DNA of 64,000 bases from Chitinophagales bacterium (GTDB lineage: Bacteria; Bacteroidota; Bacteroidia; Chitinophagales; LD1), in the NCBI GenBank assembly GCA_026129525.1, contig JAHCHW010000003.1, forward strand, positions 84,764 to 148,763, read 5' to 3'. Positions 1 to 6,531 of the stretch are shown here, piece after piece. The number at the start of each line of letters is the position of its first letter. The first letter of the stretch is position 1. The notes beneath the pieces are model-generated. The model was not told where the DNA came from. It worked only from the letters and a program-made list of their open reading frames with translations, and did not search any database. A program made the translations under genes and the position numbers.

Positions 1-81
1 AATCAGCGAAGATTTACCTTGCTGATTGCCGCCAATAATGGCGTGTGCTTCCCGGTCGCGTGTATTATCCTCATGAATCAT
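1..81 (-). CDS. P-loop NTPase, N-terminal fragment (runs off window)
   Basis: Only the first 27 codons are inside the window. They contain IIGGNQQGKSSLI, a Walker A motif (GxxxxGKS), about 15 residues after the start, so this is the beginning of a P-loop ATPase/GTPase. The chosen ATG at 81 overlaps the stop codon of the gene at 78-791 as ATGA, which indicates translational coupling; an in-frame ATG at 93 is the alternative. In mobile elements such proteins include DNA-packaging, partition, Zot-like and coupling ATPases. The fragment is too short to choose between them. Confidence 0.6.
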   Translation of the reverse strand, partial: MIHEDNTRDREAHAIIGGNQQGKSSLI

Positions 82-791
82 GCAAAGCCCCATTTTTTGG
101 CAAAGGCATCGGCAGAGCGACCGCTGATAATGCTTTTTGCATGTTTTACTTCCAGAAAGAGCCAGTAAAGCAGCCACATGTGTTCGCTCGTCCATTTAGC
201 AATGCCTACTCGTTGAATATCGCGGCTGAGGTACTTCGACATCTTTTTTATCTCCTCATCGCTAAACGATATGTTTTTGATGCTTTCCTGAAGAAGCGGC
301 CATTTTTCGTAGAGGCGTTTTTCGTAATTGTTGAATCCATCGTTGGGCGCTTTGTTTTGTTTTTCGTTTTCAATGGACTTACGGACTACTTCGCGTATGT
401 CATTCCTTTCTTGCCCCGGGAACATCAGACCTTCATATAATCCGGGGCCCCATATTATTCTACCTACATTGAGTAGCTCAACAACCAACTCGCTGAGTTC
501 TTCCGGATTTTCAATGAAGTCCTCAAGTTTATCCTGAGCGGCATCGGCAAACTCGTCAAAAGTCTGTTCATTGGGTTTTTCTTCTTCGAACGTAGCGCTT
601 GGCTCTGTAGCCGGTTCGGCAGCGGCTGTAGTTTGTTCAGCAGCTGTTGTTTCATCCGGCACAGGATCAGCATCGGCAGGCGTTCCGTTGCTTTCCTGGT
701 GGCTTCGGGCAGCTGTTTTTATTCGGTCAAAAAGATTAACCCGATAGTTATCTCCGGCAGCCGGTGCTGTGTCAAAAGGAACTTCACGCAT
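78..791 (-). CDS. Hypothetical protein, acidic N-terminus with hydrophobic C-terminal segments
   Basis: The protein has 237 aa and I do not recognise a family. Residues 30-80 are low-complexity and rich in Ala, Thr, Pro, Glu and Asp, so likely disordered. The C-terminal two thirds are ordered, with moderately hydrophobic stretches around residues 108-128 (IIWGPGLYEGLMF) and 204-222 (MWLLYWLFLEV) that could associate with a membrane. It lies between the 95-aa gene upstream (1 nt gap) and the P-loop NTPase downstream (ATGA overlap), so it is part of the same transcript and may be a partner of that ATPase. Function unknown. Confidence 0.65.
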   Translation of the reverse strand: MREVPFDTAPAAGDNYRVNLFDRIKTAARSHQESNGTPADADPVPDETTAAEQTTAAAEPATEPSATFEEEKPNEQTFDEFADAAQDKLEDFIENPEELSELVVELLNVGRIIWGPGLYEGLMFPGQERNDIREVVRKSIENEKQNKAPNDGFNNYEKRLYEKWPLLQESIKNISFSDEEIKKMSKYLSRDIQRVGIAKWTSEHMWLLYWLFLEVKHAKSIISGRSADAFAKKWGFA

Positions 792-792
792 A

Positions 793-1080
793 TCAGTTAA
801 TTGATTCGGGTGCCTCCTTTGCTGCTTGCAAAGGAGCGCTATCGAGCAGCCAAATGTTTTTAATGCTCATGGTTTCTTTTTCTGCTTTGCGGTCGGTGCT
901 TAGCCACACATCATGCTTAGCTGCTTCAATCACATTTTTGAAAAAGAACATTTTATTTTCTTCTCCCGTTACATTTAGCTCAACGAAAGCCACCAAGGAG
1001 ACAATGTTCATCTCCTGTTTAATATGTAGCCTGTTGGAAACAATGGCGGTTATTTCCACAAAATATTTGTTGCGTCTCAT
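793..1080 (-). CDS. Hypothetical small protein (95 aa)
   Basis: No family is recognised. The protein begins MRRNKYFVEITAIVSN and looks like a compact alternating beta-strand domain over roughly residues 5-50, followed by a short charged linker and a tail rich in Ala, Glu and Pro. It overlaps the upstream gene by 4 nt (ATGA) and is 1 nt from the downstream gene, so it is translated as part of the minus-strand module. No signal peptide or cysteine motif is visible. Confidence 0.6.
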   Translation of the reverse strand: MRRNKYFVEITAIVSNRLHIKQEMNIVSLVAFVELNVTGEENKMFFFKNVIEAAKHDVWLSTDRKAEKETMSIKNIWLLDSAPLQAAKEAPESIN

Positions 1081-1412
1081 TTCGTAATAACAATCAGGTT
1101 ATTCTTTTCGTATTTCTGAACAAAATCAGTCAATCCGGTAAAGGCTTTGATGGCGTTTGGATTTTGCGTTAAGCTATTGATAACTCTCGGCAGCTTCATC
1201 ATGTTTACCTTTCCGTCTGTATCTATGGGAATTATTTCGTGAATTTTTTTCACGTCCTGATAAAGCAGGCGCCTTTCGGTTTTCAGTGCGTTACATTCTT
1301 TTTCGAGCGCAGTAATGCGCTTGCCGGTGTCTTCCAATTGCCTAAGCAATTCTTCAATCTCTGTAATCTTGTAAATGCGTTCAGCGGCTTCGTCAATCGT
1401 TACTGTTGCCAT
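1077..1412 (-). CDS. Hypothetical coiled-coil protein (111 aa)
   Basis: The protein is unrecognised. Residues 8-60 have heptad-like spacing of Leu and Ile with many charged residues (EIEELLRQLEDTGKRITALE), indicating a coiled coil; the remainder is a short alpha/beta segment. It overlaps the upstream gene by 20 nt and the downstream gene by 4 nt. The coiled coil and the position in a tightly packed module suggest a structural or scaffold part of the element, but nothing in the sequence proves a role. Confidence 0.6.
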   Translation of the reverse strand: MATVTIDEAAERIYKITEIEELLRQLEDTGKRITALEKECNALKTERRLLYQDVKKIHEIIPIDTDGKVNMMKLPRVINSLTQNPNAIKAFTGLTDFVQKYEKNNLIVITK

Positions 1413-1662
1413 CGTTCAATGCTTTAGTATCGCTGTTGTTTGCTTTTTTGAGTTGGTTTATAAGGTTCTCCGGTACGGCACGCTTAAACAGTTTTTGGAT
1501 GCTGTTAACGCCCCAGTTTTCACCTTCTTTATCCATATCTTCTGCAGCACTTACCACGTTGTTTATAATTCCGGGAACAATACGGTCCAAAAAACTTTTG
1601 AGGGTTTCGTTCTTTTGGGGTTCGGTGTCCGGAAGCATGTAATGTTTATTTTCCATTGGCAT
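1393..1662 (-). CDS. Hypothetical small protein (89 aa)
   Basis: An unrecognised soluble protein with a central helical segment (FLDRIVPGIINNVVSAAEDMD) and a polar Asn/Asp-rich C-terminus. The ATG two codons inside (1656, MENKHYM) is an alternative start. It overlaps both neighbours by 17-20 nt, consistent with a compact mobile-element operon. No catalytic or metal-binding pattern is visible. Confidence 0.55.
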   Translation of the reverse strand: MPMENKHYMLPDTEPQKNETLKSFLDRIVPGIINNVVSAAEDMDKEGENWGVNSIQKLFKRAVPENLINQLKKANNSDTKALNDGNSND

Positions 1663-2086
1663 CAGTTAGTTTAATACCGGTATCGGTTAAAGTGAGATAA
1701 CTGCCCTTTAAGATGGGTACCCATTTTTTGCCAACCTGCAAAGAGCAACGTCCGGGCTTGAGATCTAACTGATTGCCAAAGGCAGAAGTTTTAAGATTGA
1801 TAAGCGAGCCGGGCATACCGGTAAACCGGAATGTTTTGGTGTTTTTTGGTTTGGCGTTTTTCACTACTTCCTTACGAAGGGCTTTTAGCCTGCCGGTAGG
1901 TGAAAAATCTTTTTTAGCCGGCTTCTTTTTTGGGGCAGGCTGTGGAGCATCGGCAGCCGGTGATGGCGGAGCATCATCGGTAACCGGTGCAGGAGAAGCA
2001 ATTGCCGGTTTTTTAGTTGCCGGTTTTTTGGCGGTGGTTTTTTTTGCCGCCTTCTTCTTTGCTGCGGCACTCTTTTTTTTAGCCAT
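1646..2086 (-). CDS. Histone-H1-like Lys/Ala/Pro-rich protein with a folded C-terminal domain
   Basis: The protein has 146 aa. Residues 1-60 are built of KKK, AAK and KKPA-type repeats with almost only Lys, Ala, Pro, Thr and Asp, resembling histone H1/Hc1 tails that bind DNA non-specifically. Residues 60-146 look folded and beta-rich, with a basic segment followed by TFRFTGMPGSLINLKT and GKKWVPILKGSYLTL. It sits 2 nt downstream of the 202-aa gene. A role in compacting or coating the element's DNA, or in binding DNA through the tail while the C-domain does something else, is inference. Confidence is high that it is a gene and low for function. Confidence 0.65.
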   Translation of the reverse strand: MAKKKSAAAKKKAAKKTTAKKPATKKPAIASPAPVTDDAPPSPAADAPQPAPKKKPAKKDFSPTGRLKALRKEVVKNAKPKNTKTFRFTGMPGSLINLKTSAFGNQLDLKPGRCSLQVGKKWVPILKGSYLTLTDTGIKLTDANGK

Positions 2087-2088
2087 AA

Positions 2089-2697
2089 CTATACTGATTG
2101 ATTGGTGACAGATTTGGATGCTTCGGCAGTTTCAGCATCTACAAAGTTTTTACCGAAGTACTCTACTTTGTAGCGTTCAATAATTTTTTCGGCAGCGGGT
2201 TTAAACGGAAATTCTTTACTCGGGTCTCGTTCGCAGTATTCAACAAGCAGCGCTAAAAATTCCAGGTCCGTAACAGGGATTGTGCTTTCCGGACGCTGGA
2301 AAAGCATCGGCAGCGTTTTTTCAGTAGCTTCTTTGAGTTGAGAATAAGTGTCAGGGAAAACAAATTCAGGTTTGTTAGCCGATTCGTCTAACAGGTCTTG
2401 TAATCTGGCTATCTCGTTGTTAGCCAATTGCAGGTTTTGTTCGGATGTTTTCAGCTTGTTAGCTAAATTTTGAATTTGTGCTTTCAATTCGCTTACCTCG
2501 CTTGTAAGCGATTGAGTAAGCGAAGATGTATGCCGAAATGTATGCATGATGTAATCAAGCGCTATGCCCTCGCTTTCGAATTTGTAAGCCCTTTTTATCT
2601 CTTCAACGAATGCTTTGTTAGCCTTATTTCCCCGGAAATTGAATGGTTCAGGCTTCCAGGTGCGTGGTGTATTCTTATAATCGTCAACAGCGCTCAT
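2089..2697 (-). CDS. Hypothetical coiled-coil protein (202 aa)
   Basis: The family is not recognised. Residues 60-115 form a long predicted coiled coil (SSLTQSLTSEVSELKAQ, then LANKLKTSEQNLQLANNE) flanked by a short N-terminal basic region and a helical C-terminal domain of about 80 residues containing LEFLALLVEYCERD. It is first in the 2697-to-81 gene series, downstream of a strong terminator-like hairpin (2760-2788), so it probably has its own promoter in 2698-2760. It could be a structural, partition or scaffold protein; no motif decides. Confidence 0.6.
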   Translation of the reverse strand: MSAVDDYKNTPRTWKPEPFNFRGNKANKAFVEEIKRAYKFESEGIALDYIMHTFRHTSSLTQSLTSEVSELKAQIQNLANKLKTSEQNLQLANNEIARLQDLLDESANKPEFVFPDTYSQLKEATEKTLPMLFQRPESTIPVTDLEFLALLVEYCERDPSKEFPFKPAAEKIIERYKVEYFGKNFVDAETAEASKSVTNQSV

Positions 2698-2759
2698 AAT
2701 GTTTGCATGATGTATGCACGAATTTCACGTCAAAAAGCCGTTGCATAAAGCCCCGGAGA

Positions 2760-2788
2760 AGATTTTTGTCCCACAGGGACAAAAATCT
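2760..2788 (-). terminator. Terminator-like hairpin after the exonuclease gene
   Basis: A perfect 13-bp inverted repeat, AGATTTTTGTCCC (2760-2772) and GGGACAAAAATCT (2776-2788), with a 3-nt loop. The stop codon of the exonuclease gene lies at its edge. There is no long T-run after the stem, but the stem itself ends in an A/T-rich tract. It separates the exonuclease unit from the 2697-81 operon. Confidence 0.6.
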
Positions 2789-3290
2789 ACTGCAGAATGA
2801 TAGAATTTAGGTATGCCTGTGGGATTTTATACCGTGCAAACATTTTTTGTTTGAGTAAAACCAAATTGCTTACATCATCACGGTTGTACGCAAGCACACG
2901 TGCCCGGTACCGGGCATCGTTCCAGTCTGAATATATCTGCCGAATGTTCTTTTTATACTTGTTAACGGTTCGTTTCAGGTGAAAAACCTTTTCCAGATGA
3001 GCCAGTCGCCAGCTTTGTGCGTTGGGCATATAAGCACGGGTAACTCTCAAAAGGTTCACGCACCGGTAATTGTTCCGGATATCGGTTTCGAAATGGTTTT
3101 CCATGAGAGCGATATCAGGACCATAAAAAAAAACAAAGCCATTAGTTTGATTCAGTGTATTTCGGAAACGCTTCCAGGTGAGCATGCGGCCATAGAGCTG
3201 CCGCGGTTCGGCATCATCGCGAGCGTAGCCGATTAAAAAAACCTGTTGATTGGGAAACCATTCCGCATCGAGGTACAAATTGCGTAGCAT
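2787..3290 (-). CDS. DEDDy-type 3'-5' exonuclease-like protein (RNase H-like fold)
   Basis: The 167-aa protein has the ordered acidic pattern of DnaQ/DEDD exonucleases: LYLDAEWFP near residue 6 (exo I, D-x-E), YGPDIALMENHF near residue 56 (exo II Asp), and AYNRDDVSNLVLL near residue 138 (exo III, Y-x3-D as in DEDDy). The family removes nucleotides from DNA or RNA 3' ends using two metal ions. It closely matches only the exonuclease core and lacks any polymerase or helicase domain. It lies alone between two hairpins in the mobile element, so it may process replication intermediates or attack foreign nucleic acid. The assignment rests on motif reading; no search was possible. Confidence 0.5.
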   Translation of the reverse strand: MLRNLYLDAEWFPNQQVFLIGYARDDAEPRQLYGRMLTWKRFRNTLNQTNGFVFFYGPDIALMENHFETDIRNNYRCVNLLRVTRAYMPNAQSWRLAHLEKVFHLKRTVNKYKKNIRQIYSDWNDARYRARVLAYNRDDVSNLVLLKQKMFARYKIPQAYLNSIILQ

Positions 3291-3332
3291 GTCAAGAAAA
3301 TGGCGTTTGGTGCAAATAAATAGGCGCTGAGT

Positions 3333-3365
3333 GCAAAAAAAGAGCTACGCGCTTTACGTAGCTCT
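3333..3365 (-). terminator. Intrinsic terminator for the 3388-3801 gene
   Basis: The stem AGAGCTACG (3341-3349) pairs with CGTAGCTCT (3357-3365) around a 7-nt loop. On the minus strand it is followed directly by seven T residues, a textbook Rho-independent terminator just downstream of the stop codon at 3388. Confidence 0.8.
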
Positions 3366-3387
3366 CTCTTTGCTTATCCGAAAATAA

Positions 3388-3801
3388 TTATTTGAGAAAT
3401 TTCCGGAAGATCGAGTATTGCAACTCGCGTGAAAGCTTTACCTGCTGCAGTTTTAGTTCAATAAATTTTTCAAGTTGCTGCATGGTAGCAATAGCTTCGG
3501 CACATTGCTTGCTGTTTGCTGAAGCTTTATCGGCAGCAGCGCGAAGTATGCGGTTATACACCGGTATTCGAATAAACGGAATTACCGAACCTGTAAGCCA
3601 TGGACGAAAAGTGCGGCTCATCCACAGTCCCCAGGAAAGTTGAAAGAGGAACTCTTTGTCCTGGTCGCAGCTGCAGATAACGATGAAACAATTAGGGCAG
3701 GAGTTGCGGAGCGGTTTCCCGGAGTTTTCGCCCTTGCATAAAACCGGAAACGCATGTTGTGGCATTTCGCCACCCGAAAATGATTTTACAATAAAGTGCA
3801 T
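3388..3801 (-). CDS. Hypothetical protein with hydrophobic segment
   Basis: The family is unknown. The reading frame is open back to 3867, but the first 22 codons of that longer form lie inside the left arm of a large inverted repeat, so I prefer the internal ATG at 3801 (MHFIVKSFSGGEM), giving 137 aa. Visible features are a cysteine cluster (CPNCFIVICSC), a hydrophobic region with Trp (LFQLSWGLWMSRTF, then LTGSVIPFIRIPV) that could be membrane-associated, and a C-terminal helix rich in Gln and Lys. It is its own transcription unit: inverted repeat upstream, T-run terminator downstream. Confidence 0.5.
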   Translation of the reverse strand: MHFIVKSFSGGEMPQHAFPVLCKGENSGKPLRNSCPNCFIVICSCDQDKEFLFQLSWGLWMSRTFRPWLTGSVIPFIRIPVYNRILRAAADKASANSKQCAEAIATMQQLEKFIELKLQQVKLSRELQYSIFRKFLK

Positions 3802-4122
3802 AACTGATGTTTTACCATCAGCAGGGAGGTGGCTGTATTCGCCTATGCGCTGAGCTGCGCGCGGCAAGGGCTGTCAAGGTTTTTACGCTAAAAAAATTTG
3901 TTCAATCAACTGAAAACACATCTTAGCGGAGTGGCGGTCGGGCGTAAGTGTAGCGGTGGCGCTCCGTTTCCGGAACGCCCGCGAAACGATGCCCGGGTAA
4001 AACGGAGCAAGTTGTGTTCCAATCAAATTTTTTTAGTGTAAAACTTGCGAAGACCTTGACAGCCCTCTGTGGAGCCAACCTTTGCATAGGCGAATACAGC
4101 CACCGGCATCAGTTATACACTT
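3794..4122. repeat. 329-bp imperfect fold-back inverted repeat
   Basis: Five blocks of the left arm recur in reverse complement and in mirrored order on the right: 3794-3809/4107-4122 (16 nt, 1 mismatch), 3828-3848/4084-4104 (21 nt, perfect), 3867-3880/4053-4066 (14 nt, perfect), 3881-3900/4024-4043 (20 nt, 1 mismatch) and 3961-3969/4000-4008 (9 nt). Unmatched insertions separate the blocks. The region has no gene except the disputed N-terminus of the 3388 gene. It could be a decayed fold-back (MITE-like) element or a very long recombination site. The repeat is seen directly; the interpretation is open. Confidence 0.85.
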
Positions 4123-4181
4123 CATTGATAATTAGGCAAGCGGGCCAATTGGTTTCGGCAATTTGCGAGTTAGCGGCAACC

Positions 4182-4478
4182 CTAAATGACATTCCGTTCA
4201 ATTGAAATGTTCTCTTTGGTTACTACAACTATATAATCTTGTCTTTTGACAGCTAAAGGATATTCCTTTTTGATATGTTGCATTACTCTTTGTGAACCTG
4301 AAATCAAAGTATCTTTTCTTCCTTTGGCTCTCGATAATTGACTTTCCAATTCTTCAATTGTCTTGTTGTTTTCTTCCATTTCAAGTGCTATTGTGTGCAA
4401 AATATCAGCAGCCTTTATTTCTTCGCCTTGTATCAAATTGACAAGGTTTGAAAAACTTAAATCGTCTATGTATTCCAT
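4182..4478 (-). CDS. Hypothetical coiled-coil protein on a cassette-like unit (98 aa)
   Basis: The family is not recognised. The protein starts MEYIDDLSFSNLVNLIQ; residues 28-55 form a short coiled coil (ALEMEENNKTIEELESQLSR), and the C-terminus is a basic beta-like strand. The gene is bracketed by a 9-bp inverted repeat: GTTAGCGGC at 4169-4177, just after the stop, and GCCGCTAAC at 4505-4513, just upstream of the start. The upstream copy is one end of an attC-like palindrome. Its base composition (AT-rich coding, many Glu, Lys and Ile) differs from the flanking element genes, which suggests separate acquisition. Confidence 0.65.
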   Translation of the reverse strand: MEYIDDLSFSNLVNLIQGEEIKAADILHTIALEMEENNKTIEELESQLSRAKGRKDTLISGSQRVMQHIKKEYPLAVKRQDYIVVVTKENISIERNVI

Positions 4479-4507
4479 TTTATTATGATTTGTGAAGAAG
4501 GGCAGCC

Positions 4508-4638
4508 GCTAACAAGTGCTATACAATATGGCGGCTGACGTGCTTCGATTAAACATTTATTTTAAATTCAACTTTGGTGCTTCGTATTGGGCTTTCGTGC
4601 TGAAAACCCGCCACATCGTATAGCACCGATACGTTAGC
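4508..4638 (-). repeat. attC-like imperfect palindrome
   Basis: The left arm 4508-4534 starts GCTAACAAGTGCTATAC and ends GGCGG; the right arm 4608-4638 reads CCGCC...GTATAGCACCGATACGTTAGC. The arms are complementary with a 4-nt insertion on one side and a few mismatches, and enclose about 73 nt. The ends are GCTAAC and GTTAGC, and the stop codon TAA of the upstream gene lies inside the terminal motif. These are features of integron attC recombination sites (imperfect palindrome, unpaired bases, terminal GTT). The terminal motif differs from the canonical GTTRRRY, so this is a candidate only. Confidence 0.5.
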
Positions 4639-4984
4639 TCTGCAACTGATTTATCTCGTTTAAAAAATGTTCCTTACAAAGCAGCGTTTCTAATGATTGA
4701 GGGAAATCCGCAGCAAACACCTCTATACAGAAATAAAGGAGCAAAGCGTCCTGATCATTCAGCTTCAGGCTGACTGTTTCAGGAAGTTTACGAGGCTTTT
4801 TGCGCCCATGAAGCGCGCGTGGTTGCGATATTTTGCGGTATAGTCGGGATAGTTTTGGTATAAGTCGCTCACAAGCGCTTCGTACAAAGTTTTGAATAGG
4901 AACCAGCGCCCAGGGCTGGGTATAACCATAGCTACATACTGTGGCGAAAGCTTTAACCGTTGCTTTATTAACTTGCAACTGCAT
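4634..4984 (-). CDS. Hypothetical protein (116 aa)
   Basis: An unrecognised protein. It has a basic middle part (IPKLSRLYRKISQPRALHGRK followed by KPRK) and a helical acidic C-terminal half (LNDQDALLLYFCIEVFAADF). It overlaps the upstream 142-aa gene by 17 nt, so the two are cotranscribed. Its stop codon is formed by the GCTAAC end of the attC-like palindrome, suggesting the sequence following the stop was brought in by recombination and may have replaced the original C-terminus or downstream gene. Confidence 0.55.
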   Translation of the reverse strand: MQLQVNKATVKAFATVCSYGYTQPWALVPIQNFVRSACERLIPKLSRLYRKISQPRALHGRKKPRKLPETVSLKLNDQDALLLYFCIEVFAADFPQSLETLLCKEHFLNEINQLQS

Positions 4985-5396
4985 AATCAGAAATGTTAGG
5001 TGATGGATTAGGTTCCATGGCGCGCACTTTGTGTTTGATGCCTGTGCTCAGTTCGTAATATTCCTCTCTGCGGTCAGCATAAATGTGTTCAATGTCTTTT
5101 TCAAAAATTACATCAAATACAATAGGTCTGACTTTGGAGCATTGCCGATTATCAAAAATCCGGGCACGGTACGTAACCGGTTTCTCTTCCAAAAATTTTC
5201 GGTACAAAATAGCGATCGGGTGTAGTCGATCTACAGCTACTCCGTTGCCTGAGTAGTTCAGTGCAGTGATATCATCGCGATGTGTTTGCCTGGCTTTCCC
5301 ACGTTTGCGGGCTGCAGTGTAGGTGTAATCAATCACGAGGGTAAAATCTGCGTAGGCTTTTTTTGGTGTTTCGGTGTTTTTGGTGTTTTCTTTCAT
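4968..5396 (-). CDS. Hypothetical protein (142 aa)
   Basis: The family is unknown. It starts with a Lys/Thr-rich stretch (MKENTKNTETPKKAYADF) and continues with an alpha/beta domain containing YTYTAARKRGKARQTHRDD, a basic segment that could contact nucleic acid, and a C-terminal Asp/Glu-rich part. It is first in a two-gene unit with the 116-aa gene. The 170-bp region upstream carries a cluster of CTGAT-containing palindromes that probably regulates it. Confidence 0.55.
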   Translation of the reverse strand: MKENTKNTETPKKAYADFTLVIDYTYTAARKRGKARQTHRDDITALNYSGNGVAVDRLHPIAILYRKFLEEKPVTYRARIFDNRQCSKVRPIVFDVIFEKDIEHIYADRREEYYELSTGIKHKVRAMEPNPSPNISDYAVAS

Positions 5397-5423
5397 CGAA
5401 TTTTTTTTTGCGCGAAAAGCGTT

Positions 5424-5489
5424 CAGTACTCTGATCTCTGATAATCAGATACCTGATTTAAAACAGTACCTGATAAACCTGAGGTACTG
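5424..5489. promoter_or_regulatory. Cluster of short palindromes and CTGAT repeats (operator or iteron-like)
   Basis: Within 66 bp there are a perfect palindrome TCTGATAATCAGA (5437-5449), an inverted repeat CAGTACCT (5464-5471)/AGGTACTG (5482-5489), a further CAGTACT (5424-5430), and five copies of CTGAT. It lies downstream of the winged-helix gene at 5566-6531 and upstream of the gene starting at 5396. It may be an operator for the 5396 unit or an iteron-type replication origin bound by the winged-helix protein. The repeats are seen; the function is inference. Confidence 0.45.
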
Positions 5490-5565
5490 ATAGGAAAAAC
5501 ATTATAACCCAGTTGCCGAATATGTAAATCCAAATTTTGTCCGCTTGGCGGAATACAGAAAAGGC

Positions 5566-6531
5566 TCATGATTGGGCGCGTAATTTATCCTGCACAGCCT
5601 GCAGTTTTAGTTGAGCTAAAAGGTCCTGAATACGCTCGTAGCGATGGTCGAGATTGCCCAGTGGGTTATCGCTTATGAGGTCGGGCATTACAAGCTCGGT
5701 GAGCCCATTAGCCGTATTAAAGCGAATAAAGCCCAGCCGGTGCTTGCGCGATGCTTTAGTAGTATATATACCGTTAGGTATGGTAAACACTCGCTGGAAT
5801 ACATTGCATAAGCCCAGGCGTTGCCATTTGCGTTTTTTGTAGGCCATGGTACCGTGTCCGGAATAGCCGTAAAGCTTTGTTAGCGACCTCGAGCACAGGG
5901 CAGTGTCGCCCCGGAGCTTTTTTTCTTTTTCTCTATCGTTATAAGCTTGGGTATAATGTGTGCTCAGCACATATTGCGCGTCATCGCAATGCGCATGAGA
6001 GCGGCCACCGCTGAGTAAATAATTGAGTTGATGCTCCGCCAAAGCTTCGGGGTAAAATCGGGAGCCCGACACCTCTTCAATTATCTCCTGCGTATAGCGG
6101 TTGCTCTTAACGCGGTTGCGGATGGCTACGGAGCATTGCTTCTGCTTTTCCGATTCCACTTTTTTATCAATGATGTCATACAAGTGCACATAGGCTGAAT
6201 TTTTAATGTGATAGAAATGTTGGTGAGGTATAGCATAGTCGCGCGCTAAAGCTCGCCAGCTGAGGCAGTCGTAGCCGCGCAGGTGATGGGCGCGCACAAG
6301 GTCGCGGCTCTGCAGGTAGGCAAGCCTGCGTTTAATAGTTTTAGTACTTCGTTTGCTTTCTGCAGCCAAAAGATTAATGGCATCCGGATTGTTGGGCATG
6401 GGCCTGTCGGGCCACATAGCTTTCATGTAACAAAAAGTTTCGAGGGCGCGCAAAAAAGCGGATCGCTCACCGGCTTCAACCGCTGCGAGAGGCAAGCCCT
6501 TCAATAATTTAATGGTGAGCGGTTTCTGCAT
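5566..6531 (-). CDS. Winged-helix DNA-binding protein, possible replication or regulatory protein
   Basis: This is the largest complete gene of the element (321 aa). Residues 52-82 (INLLAAESKRSTKTIKRRLA, then YLQSRDLVRA) look like a winged helix-turn-helix with a recognition helix rich in Lys and Arg. A second HTH-like segment occurs around residues 205-240 (SRSLTKLYGYSGHGTMAYKK). The whole protein is strongly basic. Two winged-helix units in a mobile-element protein next to a cluster of short repeats resemble plasmid or phage replication initiators, but no family signature is clear, and a transcriptional regulator is equally possible. It overlaps the zinc-ribbon gene by 1 nt (TAATG). Confidence 0.5.
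   Translation of the reverse strand: MQKPLTIKLLKGLPLAAVEAGERSAFLRALETFCYMKAMWPDRPMPNNPDAINLLAAESKRSTKTIKRRLAYLQSRDLVRAHHLRGYDCLSWRALARDYAIPHQHFYHIKNSAYVHLYDIIDKKVESEKQKQCSVAIRNRVKSNRYTQEIIEEVSGSRFYPEALAEHQLNYLLSGGRSHAHCDDAQYVLSTHYTQAYNDREKEKKLRGDTALCSRSLTKLYGYSGHGTMAYKKRKWQRLGLCNVFQRVFTIPNGIYTTKASRKHRLGFIRFNTANGLTELVMPDLISDNPLGNLDHRYERIQDLLAQLKLQAVQDKLRAQS

Noticed and set aside
3802..3867. Extended N-terminus for the 3388 gene.
   Set aside because: These codons lie in the left arm of the inverted repeat and are probably read by chance.
4508..4638. Canonical integron attC.
   Set aside because: The terminal motif GTTAGC does not fit GTTRRRY exactly and there is no integrase in the window; it is reported only as attC-like.
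3388..4984. Retron or reverse-transcriptase based system suggested by the palindromes.
   Set aside because: No reverse transcriptase motif (such as YxDD) occurs in any frame of the region.
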